This document shows positions 47,481-59,238 of a stretch of 64,000 nt of DNA, piece by piece; position 1 is the stretch's first letter; each line of letters starts with the position of its first letter. The notes below the pieces were generated by a model. That model was given only the letters and a program-made list of their open reading frames with translations, did no database searches and was not told the DNA's origin. The stretch comes from Brassica napus (lineage: Eukaryota; Streptophyta; Magnoliopsida; Brassicales; Brassicaceae). The translations under genes and the position numbers were made by a program. Location of the stretch: contig NC_063436.1 of NCBI RefSeq assembly GCF_020379485.1, forward strand, positions 38,507,512 through 38,571,511, in the 5' to 3' direction.

Positions 47481-50445
47481 AGCGACCTGTCAGGCCTCTG
47501 AAAGGTCCTCCTTTAGGTTCTCTTTTAAATCCTCATCGAAACGCTTTTCGTTTCGTGTCAATCGGAGTTTCCTTTGAGATTTTACGACGAAAACAAGTAA
47601 GACTCGTCTAAACTCCTTCGGTTGCTCCTACTCGCCCTTACCTCCATCTTAGTGTGTTCTCCTTCAAATCTCGATCGAAAAGTCTCTTGTTTTGTCTTGA
47701 TTGGAGTTACCATTGAAACTTTACAATAAAAAAACCGCAAAGACTTGTTTTCGTGCATGGATTCAGATTGATCGTATAAAACGGCAGCGGTTAACTTAAC
47801 ACCTTAGCGGCCTTAACTATACGACTACGTTGAACCTTTTATAAAATTGACGTCGTTTTTAAGGAGAAGATAACAGTCAAATTCGGAAGACAAATGACAA
47901 ATTTCAAAGGATAAACACCAATATCGAAATGGCGACCATACACGAGAAGAGGAAGGGAAAATGAGCAAACAAAATTGAGAAGAGACAAAACTGCATCTTC
48001 GAGAGAACTAAGGTATTTTCGACTTGAAATTTTTGAAATCAGACTTGGAATTGTCGTAAGAAATAACTAAGAAATAAAAACGCCTTTGAGACTGCCATAG
48101 AACTTTAGGGAACGTAAAACCTAGGTGGATAGTCTAGCAAACTAAGTCTTAGGCGATTTTTCCTGTCTCGATATATCGTTCCATAACTGTTCAGCCAGAT
48201 CTTGCAAACCGATCTAAACTCTCCGAAAATCAAGAAACGATCGCCATGCATATCAAGATCGCTTCCTAAAGAGAGAAAAAACTAGAGACATCAACGTCGT
48301 CTTAAAACCGATTCGTTACTAGCAATTTCTTGGAACCAACATATTCCAAGTCGTCAAAGTGGAAACAACCAAATCACAGTCCAAGCGTCGTCTTTAAATC
48401 GTCCCGGATTATCGATCATTCCAAACCTCAGAAAAAGAAACGTACACAACCCTTCAAAGGATCGGTTCAACCGTTTTCTTTCGTAAAAAAAAAGGGGAGT
48501 AAGTACATATACTATACTCGTATACTCCAAAACTTCAAAAACTTTTGCAAATCGTCAAGAAAACGATTTCGTCAAAGCAAATCGTCCCAATAGGCAAACG
48601 ACAATCTAAAATTCGTCTAAACTTTAGCATCATATCCAGACGATCATGAACATAATCTCAAAGACTATACATCATTTCTTATCGCAATCATGCGTACAGA
48701 AAACCTGTATCAATATCAAACTGAAACTCGACGTTTAGCCAAAGTATTGAAGCCCTTTCCGGCTTTAGAAAGCCATATTCGTTTAAAATTTTCTACGAGA
48801 AATCTTCAATCACCAAGGCATTTCTTTCAGTTTCCGTTGTACCAAGTAAGTCACGGAAAAGCATCAAAAACATTTGCGACGAAGAAAACTCAAGAATAGA
48901 TGTAGCATCGTGCACATTAAAAGGAACACTTTCCTCCTGATGGTTAGCTAGATCCCCCTCTGGTTGACCAATTCGTTCCAGAAACGAATGTGTCATGAGA
49001 ATCCGCTAAAAAAAACCTATGAAAAACGTTATGCCACTAGATCGTAATGAAATAAACTTCGGTAACATTCCATGAGTAACTCCAAGCAACTTTCACCTAG
49101 GATCGAAATCACAGCAGAAACGTTTCTTGTAAAACCCGCAGAAACAACGCTACTTTGACATATGTATACGTATCACCAATTTACAACCTTCGTAAAACCG
49201 GTCCCCATTACTTACGCGAAAAATCCTTCGTACGATCAGACCAAGTCTTACGAAGAAATCTAAAGTTAACATAACATGCCTTATGAAGAAGTATGTCTTG
49301 TATAGCAAACCTCTTGGGCTTCGTCTTCCTCAGACAAAAAGACTCGATTGTCATAAGACTATAGGTCACATTATACGAAATATTCATCGTATAACTGAAA
49401 CCTAGAGCGGAGAATGGTTTTCTACGACTATCGGCCATATTAGCACGGATAACAACTTGGCCTATCAATCTTGACAAGCGCTTTTTGGCCATCGATCAAT
49501 TACGCCTTCCACTAAAGGACCAAACAAATATTTGCCACCACCTTTAAAGGACGATTGTAAACTAACATGACCTTAAATGTTAAAGCACCATGGTCTAATC
49601 CTTAACCTACAACATCCTTGGCTATCTGAGTGAACACATCCTTCTCGCCAAGCCAAACTATTTGAGAAACCATCGCTCCATCACTTAACAACTAAACGAC
49701 AATCTAAGATTTGTCTTAAAACGTCGTGTGACTATTAAGAGAACAATTATCGTATAGCCCACAGTCGGAAATCATATGATAAATTCTTCGTAACGAAACT
49801 CAGTCCTAACAACCAAATGGTTAACGAAAAATCTAAACTTTTCGAAAATTGACCAAGTTCAATACGATCCACAATTCACTTGAAACCCGCAACGTTTTAC
49901 CCATAATACGCGGCATGTAAGGAAAAATTCGTAACAAAGCTTCTAGAGTTATACGAAACATCCTAAAAATGCACGAAATAGATCTCGGAAGGCCAACACT
50001 TCACAAAGCACTATGAAGGAAAACGCTTCTTCCCATGGACAAATTTACGCGACACCTCAATCCTAATTCCTCGATCGCAAATCAAATTATTAGCATCCAA
50101 ACAGGAACAACAATTTTGGCTGCGAACATCCGTAGTCAAACCAGAATGTTTCTCAAACGCCTGGCTAAAGACTAAACCCTTGCAACATCGCGAAACATCT
50201 TCAAGCCCGCGAACATTTCAAGCACGAACGCGGTATACGAAAGATTAACAAATCTTCAGCATCGCGAGACGTCGCAGACACCTGAAGATTCATTATTCGA
50301 CGAAATTTCCTTCCTCGATAAAAACACAAGTCGTGTAAGCCGAGAACCTATCGCGTACTTTAAATCGGTATGGAATCAGGATGAAACTGAAATGGGATAC
50401 GTCAGTCGAATTAGTCAGCGCACCCTCTAACAGCGCGCGTGCCCC

Positions 50446-51953
50446 TCGGTCGCTACGTAGCGACCGAGCTCTTCCGAAACGTCGATACGACGCTAGTCCA
50501 TGCATTCTCGTCTATCCTTGGATGCTATCTCCCAAAGACCGTAGCGAATCCATTTCATGTTTTCCGCCATTCTAAGTCAACGATCAAACTTTGCGGTAAA
50601 AACTGCAGAAACTTTGTTCTTTATCAAAAGAAGCCGTAATAAATGCTTTGAGTCAGAAGACGGCCCAAAGGGTCCTAAGACATGACTCGAAGCCCAACTT
50701 ACGATTTCTTAACCAACAGCCCGTAAGCCGCATGACGGTTTACGCTTGGTTCGCAAGGAAAGATAAATGTCAAGTTTCCGCGGATAAGTACAAAATTTTG
50801 AAGATAATTACGAAGATCGGAAAAAATAGAATATCTCCATTTTTATGCTATGACGGCTTAAGGGCAGAAGAGGAAGAGCGTAAACCAACTTAGGAGCGAG
50901 TATATAAGGAGTCTTAGGCGAGAGGCATGGAGGGGGGCGACTTTTTAGACTCATAATTCTCTGCACTTAGAAACTTTAGGCTTTATTCTCGACAAGTTCG
51001 GTTTCTATGACTGGCACTCAATTACTAGACGAACTCGCCCAAGCAGTTCGATCTCTTGTCCAGCTCTATAAATTGAACTACGTTCGGCTTGATCCTCGAA
51101 AGGGGTACATAGGCAGCTTTTAACAAGGTTCAGTCCGAAATCAATCAAAAACCTTTTCTGTATTTTTTTTGTCTTTTGTTATCGAGCTGCGACTCAACTA
51201 GGTTTGAGCTTTTAGGCCGCTAGAACTAGGTAACTCGCTGACAGCCTTTGCAGCCAAAGCTTTTATGATCTCTTGTAATGATCGCAACGCTCTTACGCGG
51301 ACTCGAAATAAGATCTATTGTTTTCTCTAAACTCGTTTGTTATCTTTTCACGATTTCCACATATATTTGGTCAATTGTCGTTGGCCCTTGTAGATGGTAG
51401 ATTCGACCATCTCTCCAGGCCCAAAAGACAAATGGTCTAGCCCATGTGAATCAGAACGATGACTCGGAGCGGGGCCTCGAAGGGTTGAAACCCCGAGAAA
51501 ACGACTCTGCGTAGTGATGTGGGCTTCTCGGCCCAGCGAGTCAAGAGCCCATTACGACGATGCGAACTAGGTCACGGGAGAGTGTGAGGTCAGCTATAAA
51601 AGGGAAAGGAAAGGCAGCGAAGAGAGGATCGGAAATCACTTAGACACACTGAGGCGGCTAGATTAGGGTTTTAACCTTCATTGCTTCGTCTTGTTGTAAT
51701 CTCACCGGAAAAGCCTTCAAGGCTCCGGCACCCTTCTCTTTACGCATTTCCTTTCCTTGTAACCAACGAAACACTCTTCTGACCATTAATAAGACGTCTT
51801 TGCTTAAACCCACTTTAAAACCGAACGTTCCCTCGTTCTGTACCGTTTCCCGTTGAAACAGCCCTCGCAGAGATCCGGGACCTCTGGGAAATTAGGGTTT
51901 TCTTAGTTTCTTAATTTAAACGTAAATCTACAGTGCGAATTTTGGTTCCAACG
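50446..51953 (+). repeat. Right LTR of nested element, 5'-deleted and split by a solo LTR
   Basis: Homology with the left LTR starts inside a palindrome at 50446 (matching 45469), so about 500 bp of its 5' part are absent. It ends GGTTCCAACG, with CG in place of the expected terminal CA, directly before the CTATC target duplication. A solo LTR sits at 51389-51860. Confidence 0.8.
51389..51860 (+). mobile_element. Solo LTR with 5-bp target duplication
   Basis: Starts TGTAGATGG and ends CGTTGAAACA, flanked by GCCCT on both sides (51384-51388 and 51861-51865). The left LTR of the host element lacks this block and reads GGC then TCTCGCAGAG continuously at the corresponding site. A TATA box (CTATAAAAGG near 51594) and CT-rich downstream sequence fit an LTR promoter. 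It belongs to a different family from its host. Confidence 0.9.
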
Positions 51954-52349
51954 CTATCTCGAGTAATGATCGACACCGGAAGCTCGGCCGACGTCCTCTT
52001 CTACGAAGCATTTAAGAAAATGGGATTCACCAAAGCACTCCTAAAACAAGAGAGAACTCCTCTCATTGGCTTCGCAGGAGAGACCACCAACTCTCTCAGA
52101 TCAATCGAGCTCGCGGTAACCGCCAGAGAAGTCAGAAAAATCGTAGAATTCATGGTGATAGACCGTCCAGCCCCATTCAATGCAATCCTTGGTAAACCTT
52201 GGCTATACAGCTTGAAGGCAGTTCCTTCGACATATCATCAATGCCTGAAGTTCCCAACGTCAAAAGGAGTCAAAACTATCAGAGGAAGCCAGAAGAACTC
52301 CAGGACATGCTACCTCGCAAGCTTTAAGGACATCGAACAACAACCTTAA
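51954..52349 (+). pseudogene. Outer Ty3-type retrotransposon, protease (retropepsin) fragment
   Basis: The frame contains the retropepsin motif MIDTGSSADVLFYEAF and the second conserved stretch NAILGKPWLYSLKAVPSTY, followed by HQCLKFPT. It is the continuation of the gag-end fragment at 44964, separated by the nested insertion; removing the insert with one target-site copy brings the halves into register. The frame ends soon after, with no reverse transcriptase, so the outer element had also lost pol. Confidence 0.8.
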
Positions 52350-52942
52350 TCACAACCGAAGCTAACAAACAGACGTACCTATGTACACGAACAATCGAAC
52401 AACCGACCCTGTCCTCAGGGAAAGAATCAAACTACGTTATGACTTGATCCCTCGACGAGGGTACGTAGGCAACTCACGACATGAGTTCAGTCTCCTCCCA
52501 CCAACAGAACTCAAAGTAAACACACCGCAACACCCGTGGAACAGCAGCTCGATAATGTCAAAGACTGTTTTCTTTCACTAATTTGTAACGAAACAGAATC
52601 CAACATCTTAGCAAATACAATCCCTAAACGTTCGAGCACAACAAATTTCTCATATCAGGAAAACGCATAAGATTCATAGTTGACAAAAAACCAGGACCCT
52701 GATCAAGTCCTCGGTTGCGGCCAACTCCGCCAACAAGCGCGACAAAACTAATAAACAAAATCTTTTGTTACATCAAAACTGTCGATAAGAATATTTACAA
52801 AAATCGACACATGCCCCCAAAAGGTCGGCCTCGCACGAAACATAAAGTGGCGACAAACAAATCGGGACCTACGATCTCTTCTTTATTAAAATAAAAGAAA
52901 TATTAACAAAGCAACAGAAGCAAAAAAAACAAAAGAAAAATC

Positions 52943-53677
52943 TCAAAAAATTTGTTCTTCGATGCCAAGTTCACCGTCCTCAAACCGGTCATCCGAGCAC
53001 TTTGCCGCACCATCCGCTGCAGAAGGAACCTTAGCAAAGAAATCTTCGGGCAGATCCTTCAAAATCTGGGTCAAGTCGAGCTTCCCGATAGAGAAATCCG
53101 AGGTCTCCATAACATCAACTTCGGATCCGAGCTCGACCTCCTTTGCTTGAAGCCGCAGCAACTCATCCGAAGCCAAGAGATTGTTGTTCATAGTCTCTTT
53201 CAAGAGATCTATGTTGGCCACAACTTCCCGATGACGAGCCTCACAATCAGCCGCCGCCTTCTTTTGTTCCCATTTTTCCTTCAGAGAAACCAACACTTCC
53301 AGATAGCTGTCCCCCATAACCTTCTTGGAATCATAGATCGCACGGCGGTGATCATCAGCAAACTTGTTGGCAGAAGATTCAACCTCCGCCTCCAGAACGG
53401 AAATTTGCTCAAGGGCCGATCTCCTTTCGTTTCTCACAACCCGCAGAAGAGCTTCGAGCGTAGCAGCCTGGTTCCCCAGATTTTCGATGAAAGCCAGTTG
53501 GGCAGCATTGGCACACTCCCGATCTTGAGCCATCTTAAGACCGAGCTTAATCTCACGAACAACCTTCTTTATTTCGTTACGTTCGTCAGAACGCGGAACG
53601 TCTTGTAGGCGTTTTGAACAGAGGATGAAATAAATTATGGCACGTGTCCCCATTATCTCTGGATTCAGCAGAGCCAC
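52943..53677 (-). CDS. Antisense coiled-coil ORF of Tat-type Ty3 element (aORF-like)
   Basis: An unbroken 244-codon minus-strand frame, rich in Glu, Lys, Leu and Ala, with heptad-like stretches (VVRNERRSALEQISVLEAEV, SLKEKWEQKKAAADCEARHR). The C terminus is acidic (DDRFEDGELGIEEQIF). Several Tat-lineage Ty3 elements carry an extra ORF in antisense near the 3' LTR; position and orientation fit that. The related N-terminal type segment appears in another element at 59.2-60.8 kb. Function unknown; the upstream part and true start are uncertain, and this may be the last exon of a longer antisense gene. Confidence 0.55.
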   Translation of the reverse strand: MALLNPEIMGTRAIIYFILCSKRLQDVPRSDERNEIKKVVREIKLGLKMAQDRECANAAQLAFIENLGNQAATLEALLRVVRNERRSALEQISVLEAEVESSANKFADDHRRAIYDSKKVMGDSYLEVLVSLKEKWEQKKAAADCEARHREVVANIDLLKETMNNNLLASDELLRLQAKEVELGSEVDVMETSDFSIGKLDLTQILKDLPEDFFAKVPSAADGAAKCSDDRFEDGELGIEEQIF

Positions 53678-53699
53678 GTAGTCGTGATTACCACCACAT

Positions 53700-54398
53700 C
53701 TTGATTAACTCTGATTGTCGCTTCGCCGCTTGCATCGTTGTATGAGCCATGTCCAAAGAAGCTTAAGGCTTTGCTCTTCACTTCAGACACCTATACTTCT
53801 ACCTTTGAAACTGATTGAACACCTTTTGCTTTCTCCGGTTCAAGAGTCGGATTTTTCGTAACCACCAGAATAAATTAAAACCGCAGATGATTGAGGTCTT
53901 AACATTCTTTATAGCACCATCAGAACACGACCAGCATCTCTAAATCTTCGTGTAAATCACCCAATAATCCGAATCACTTGATGTATCTAACATGAAGATA
54001 CTTCGTTCTAACTGCTCATATAACACAAACGAAAAGATTACTCTTCGATGAAGAAACAATCAAGCAAAACCAGTGAAAAGCAAAAGCCGATCTAATACCC
54101 GACATATCACTCTTCCGAGCAGAGCGGAAAGATCATACAAACATGCAAAAGGTGAGAGAGAAAATAAACCGACTCTAGTCGGAGCATAAACCGAACAAAA
54201 CGGAGATGTACAAAGTACAAGTAAAAGTAAAAGCCGGACAAGCCGGAGGTGGTTCCGACTATAGATCAGAACTAATCAAAAACCAGAAACAGAGCGGTAA
54301 CCGACGGCGATGAAGCCGACGGCCACCGAAACACAAACGCAAGATCGAACTTCTAGTGAGAGGTTAGAGGTTTTAGAAGCTTCTCTTTTCATTTATAA
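53700..54398. other. LTR-element spacer without gene
   Basis: Moderate GC, purine-rich DNA continuing the outer Ty3 element. No ORF or repeat stands out. It ends at the Helitron terminus at 54399. Confidence 0.5.
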
Positions 54399-54430
54399 CT
54401 AGTGTTGATCCCATGCTTTGCATGGGAATA
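54399..54430 (-). mobile_element. Helitron 3' terminus (minus strand) with perfect hairpin
   Basis: Minus strand: CCCATGCAAAGCATGGG (7-bp stem, 3-base loop), then ATCAACA and CTAG before T. The body extends right and must overlap or include the DUF1985/GTCGTC segment; its 5' end was not found. Confidence 0.6.
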
Positions 54431-54891
54431 TTTTTACTTACAAAAAAACACATTTTAGTTGACTAAAGTTGACATGTTTACAATAAATTTGTTTTATCAT
54501 AAAAAAATGGGTATAGTTATACATAAAAAAAATTAACACAACTATCATAATTAACCGCAAACATATAAAATTAAGTTTGATCTGCCTATAAAAAGTTAAA
54601 CTGATCTGAAATAGCTTGTTGAATGTAAATATTAGTTTGAAGTTTGAAGCTTTCCTATTTTACATTTTATATCTATTTCTTTCTATATTTTCCTAATTCA
54701 ATACCTGCAATCTGTACTTTTGGTTTATTATATTTATTAATTCATTTAGTATCCATCTACAGACAAAAATAGTCTTACAAACCTAATGAAAACAGTAATA
54801 AAAATCAGCATGTAACAGAGAAACACAATCTCATGAAAGCAGGTGAAGAAATAATAATACATACATAATAAAGCCATAATAGTCGCACATT

Positions 54892-55160
54892 ATTTTGACC
54901 AGTGAGGTCTCTCAAGGTCCTCGATGTACTCGCAGTTTAGACCAGTGAGGTTTTCAAACTCTAACACTGAAAACCTTACAGCTTGTGGACCAACGAGACT
55001 CCACAGCTCATACTTCTTCTTTATGTCCAGCTGGAAACTGATCATGTAGTGACCAGCCTTGAAGCCCAATCAAATTCTAGCTCTTGGAACTTGATGAAAA
55101 CTCCCAACTTCGACTCCTTCAGCTCTTCAAATTCGTTAAAGCAGTATGCAACGTCCAAAA
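54892..55160 (-). pseudogene. DUF1985 (VANC-like) gene fragment
   Basis: Minus strand reads HYMISFQLDIKKKYELWSLV, GPQAVRFSVLEFENLTGLNC and EYIEDLE, matching the DUF1985 core of the two VANC-like genes in this window (LWFTFG.Q.MRFSLREFHLTTGL.C). The upstream 30 codons (VAYCFNEFEELKESKLGVF) are in another frame, so a frameshift is present. A possible promoter and leader lie to the right (55300-55660). Nearby introns contain GTCGTC motifs. It belongs to the same kind of MULE as 21859-25929. Confidence 0.7.
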
Positions 55161-55194
55161 CAATCAAAGACAACCATCTCAAAACAATCAAAGA

Positions 55195-56345
55195 CTTATA
55201 ATTAAGTCGTCTGGCAAGTTTTCCAGCTGAAAGACTTATAATTAAGTCGTGATTTAATTATAAGTCTTCCAAGACTTCCAGTAGAACATTTAAAAGCCGA
55301 CCTGAAAATTCAGAGAAGATATAGTCGCCTTCAACACAGCGGTTATATATCTGGAAGAATAGATGTGAAAAAAGAACGAGTGTATAAATTGATAGAGACA
55401 ACATTTTATGTTAGTTAACGAGACGCCTCTGAGAGAATGTGCGCTAGGGTTTCCTATCAGATCTTAAATAGAGGAAGCGGCTGTGAGAACGGTGGTGAAA
55501 ACGACGGTGATAACGGCGGAGAGATAACCGGCGGTGAGAACGATGGATTAGAGAGAATCAACGGAAATCACCTTCGAAATCGCCTTTGACAGAAACAGCG
55601 TTAGGGTTTTCTGAATTTCGCGAAAAAGTGAATTAAAAAAACACCTTATATATGGCTTGTAAATAATCCGGTTAGGTTTAAAAGTACATTGTAAAATGAA
55701 AGGTTCGGTCCGGTTTGGACGACTTACTAGTAAGTCATCTGTTGAATACTGTACATCGGAAGACTTACTAGTAAGTCGTCCCAGACCCTAAATTTAACCC
55801 CTAAACTAAATTGACTAACTTAACTAACTAACCACATTATAAAGCCGTTGTTATACTTAAATAGTGTTTACTATATACATAAATAAACACACTTAGGTAA
55901 ATTTTAAAGTTTTCAAAAAAACATTTATACATTCCAAAATCTAACCCTAAGAACACATACAATACTACAACATATGTTGGCAAAACCTAAACCAAAGAAT
56001 ATCATGACTCACTACTTTCACTCATCTATGTTGAAAACAATTAACTTTTGTTACATCTTAATTTATATCTCTTAAAATATATGTTAATTACATGTTTTCA
56101 ATTTTTCACTTATCAAAATATTTTTTACAAAAAGTTTAAATTATTTTAAAGTATAACTAGTCTAGACGACTTTCCAGTAAGTCGTCTGGACAGACGACTT
56201 ACGGGGGTTAGAAACGTAAAACAATTTCAGTTTTTTTTTGTTTGTTCACAAGGGCTATTGAAATTACAACCAGCCCTTTGTGAACAAGGGGCTGGTTGTA
56301 ATTTACAGTTTCAGTTTTACTGGACATACGACTTACGGGGATCAC
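55195..56345. mobile_element. GTCGTC-motif MULE remnant
   Basis: Pairs of GACGACTTACTAGTAAGTC type occur at about 55200-55260, 55718-55782 and 56164-56206, and the flanking phrases (CAAACACTT/ATATACATAAATAAACAC, CTAACCCTAA) are inverted relatives of the 22.2-22.5 kb part of the MULE at 21859. The right part has a hairpin ACAACCAGCCC...GGGGCTGGTTGT at about 56269-56303, corresponding to the CAGCCCCTTGTGACC segment near the MULE's end. The true terminus is lost at the junction with LTR DNA near 56350. Confidence 0.6.
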
Positions 56346-56589
56346 TACTTTTGTGATTAACAGGACTTCAAAGTCGAGATGTCGCGGAGTGAAGCATGAT
56401 CAGGTAACTCGGGTTTGCATCGGACTTTGGCTGATAGTGAAGCGGTTCCGATGGCACAAATATGGATACTCATGTGCCCTAAAAACCTCCAGGTTCCCAT
56501 GCGACGTCAGGGTCCAAATGCAAACACCAGGGTCCCGATACGATCTCAGGGAAAAACCATGTATTCTCACACGACCTCACAGTTCAATC

Positions 56590-56920
56590 ACGATCATGAA
56601 AACCTCCGGGTTCCAACTAAGATCTCCGGATCTATCAAAGAATCTTCGGGTTCCTACACCACCTCCGGGCTCCAGTCATGATCCCATTATCTAGAGAAGG
56701 ACCTCCGGGTCCCAAGCAAGACCTCATGGTCTAGAAGGACCTCTGGGTCCCGAGTGTGATTTCAGGATCTAAGGGAGAACCTTCGGGCTCCTCCGCGACC
56801 TCTGGGTCCCCAGACAACCTCCGGGTCCCCAGAAAACCTCCGGGTCCCCAGACAACCTCCGGGTCCCCAAACAACCTCTGGGTCCTCACGCAACCTCCGG
56901 GTTACAAGAGCAATCTCCAG
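56590..56920. repeat. Minisatellite, about 17-20 bp unit
   Basis: The unit ACCTCCGGGTCCCCAGACA and variants repeat about a dozen times, tight between 56810 and 56910 and looser upstream. It lies in the internal region of an LTR element. Confidence 0.9.
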
Positions 56921-57301
56921 ATTTCAAGAGTCCATAATTTAGCTCAAAACCTCTGTTTTGGAGCCCATCTCCCGGGATCCTATTATCTAACCTACAGAAA
57001 GGATAAAGAGTGATCATATACTACAAGCCCCATTTCGATCGGGAAACATGCGGAATGAGATCCTCTTAAAAAGAAATATTCGAAACACTACTATCAGAAG
57101 CATGCGAAGCAACAGGAAGGAGTGGATAAAAAGGAAAAAACTATGAAGCATCATTATTCCAAAAAATCAAAGGGGGCTGCAAAGAGCCTTTAGTCAAACA
57201 AAAAAGAGAGCAACAAAAGCCGGAGTCTCAAAACAAAAAATGAAATCATTCAGAAAGAAGGCTCCTCCGAGAATCACAACCCCCACAACGGATCTTGGGG
57301 T

Positions 57302-57864
57302 TGTTGGGGCCAAAAACGGTTACGACGGAATTACCACCCGAAAATCCTCGGAGATCGTATTTCCGAAAGGGATAGTAAAAAGAAGGATACAACTTTCGTA
57401 AAATATCACCAATACGAAGTTTTTACGAAGAAGTATCCTTGAAGATTCAAACCAAACAAACCAGGCTCAGTCGTTGCGTAATTACTGCGCATACACGCCG
57501 CCCGGTCGCTACGTAGCAACCAAGTTCGGGCCGATATCGGCCACTGCATAGCGATCGAACGTCCGACCCACTCGGTCTCTATGTAGCGACCAAGCTCGAG
57601 CCAAAGCTCGGTCGCTACGTAGCGACCGAGATCGAACCAAAGCTCGCTGAGCTCGGTCGCTACGTAGCGACCGAGCACTCGTCCCTCTCGGTCGTTACGT
57701 AGCGACCGAGCACTCGTCCCGCTCGGTCGCTACATAGTGACCGAGCGGGATGAGCGCTCGGACTTTCGGATATTAATTCCATCCATCACGCCTAACTTGC
57801 CAAACATGCCTAACCGCACGCTAGGATCCTACGATGCATGATCCTAACGGGCTGGGGGGCTAAC
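57302..57864 (+). repeat. Partial LTR copy followed by polypurine tract
   Basis: From 57302 the sequence (TGTTGGGGCCAAAAACGG) matches the LTR at 57865 for about 470 bp including the palindromes. A polypurine stretch (GGGCTGGGGGG near 57850) then directly precedes the next LTR start, as expected before a 3' LTR. Confidence 0.7.
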
Positions 57865-59238
57865 TGTTGGGGCCAAAAACGGTTACGACTGAATTACCAC
57901 CCAAAAATCCTCGGAGATCGTATTTCCGAAAGAGATAGTAAAAAGAAGGATACAACTTTCGTAAAATATAACCAATACGAAGTTTTTACGAAGAAGTATC
58001 CTTGAAGATTCAAACCAAACAAACCAGGCTCGGTCGTTGCGTAATTACTGCGCATACACGCCGCCCGGTCGCTACGTAGCAACCAAGTTCGGGCCGATAT
58101 CGGCCACTGCATAGCGATCGAATGTCCGACCCATTCGGTCACTACGTAGCGACCAAGCTCGAGCCAAAGCTCGGTCGCTACGTAGCGACCGAGCGCTCGT
58201 CCCGCTCGGTCGCTACGTAGCGACCGAGCGTTCGTCTTGATCGGTCGCTACATAGCGACCGAGCCCGAGCCAAGCTCGGTCGCTACGTAGCAACCGAGCG
58301 TCCGTCTCGCTCGTTCGCTACGTAGCGACCGAGCTCAGCCAAGCTCGGTCGCTACGTAGCGACCGAGCACTCGTCCCGCTCGGTCGCTACGTAGCGACCG
58401 AGTTCGAGCCAAAGCTCGGTCGCTACGTAGCGATCGGGCCCGAGCCAAAGTTCGGTCGCTGCGTAGCGATTTCCAAACATCGATACGACACCAATCCATG
58501 CATTCTCGTCAAACCTTTGAATGCTATCTTCCGCTATTCTAACTCATCGATCAAACTTCGCGGATTAGAAACCGCGGAAAATTCGTAGTAAACGTGTCGA
58601 GTCGGAAGACGGCCCAAAGGTACCTAAAACACGACTCGAGGCCCATCCTACGATTTCCTAACCAAAAGCCCGTAAACCACAGCATGGTTTACGCTTGGCC
58701 CACAAGGAAGGATAAATGTCAAGTTTCCGCGGAAAAATACGGAAGTTTTGAAGATAATTGTGAAGATCGGGAAAAATGGAATATCTCCATTTTTATGCTA
58801 TGACGGCTTAAGGGCAGAAGAGTAAAAGCGTAAACCGACCTTGGAGCTAGTATATAAGGAGTCCTAGGAGAGGAGTATGGTGGAGAGAACTTTTTTAGAG
58901 CAAACTTAGCACTTAGAGCAATTTAGGCAATTTTCCGTTTTTGTTATTTCGAGCTGCGACTCAATTAGGTTTAGCCGTCTTAGGGTTACTAGAACTAGGA
59001 ATCTCGCCGACAGCTCTCGAGCCCAGGCTTATACCTTGTTGTAAACGCTCATACGCAAATTCGGAATAAGATCTTCTTTGCTCTCTTTTTCGATTTCTTA
59101 TACTTTATCGTTGTTATTCTCGTGTTCTGATTGCTTTACGTGTGGTAATCAGCAGATATCCGGGTCCTCTGGGAAATTAGGATTTTCCTAGTTTCCTTAT
59201 TTAAACGGAAATCGACAGTGCAAATTTCGGTTCCCACA
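57865..59238 (+). repeat. LTR (1374 bp) with dense palindrome array
   Basis: TGTTGGGG...GGTTCCCACA, related to the LTR at 44968-46502 (shared TGTTGGGG start, GTATATAAGGAGTC promoter region near 58851 and CAGTGC.AATTT end). Between 58060 and 58470 about eleven copies of the 26-bp palindrome or variants occur roughly 35 bp apart. It is followed at 59239 by unrelated antisense-ORF sequence, with no primer-binding site, so it is a 3' or solo LTR inserted into another element. Confidence 0.75.

Larger units (their letters stand above)
44968..51953 (+). mobile_element. Nested LTR retrotransposon without visible coding (LARD-like), 7.0 kb
   Basis: Flanked by the 5-bp target duplication CTATC (44963-44967 and 51954-51958). 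It starts TGTTGGGG. A primer-binding-like TGGCGCTAG follows the left LTR at 46506. The interior (46503-50445) contains no gag, protease, reverse transcriptase or integrase that I can recognise, only short frames, so the element is non-autonomous and would depend on a relative. A G-run (19 bases) lies at 46520-46538. It interrupts the outer element exactly between the gag-end and the protease motif. Confidence 0.85.

Noticed and set aside
52952..53608. 218-codon plus-strand frame
   Set aside because: Antisense shadow of the coiled-coil ORF at 52943-53677, which has the more protein-like composition.
57406..58142. Repeated peptide LGRYVATE in several frames
   Set aside because: Arises from reading through the GGTCGCTACGTAGCGACC palindrome and appears on both strands and in several LTRs; not a protein repeat.
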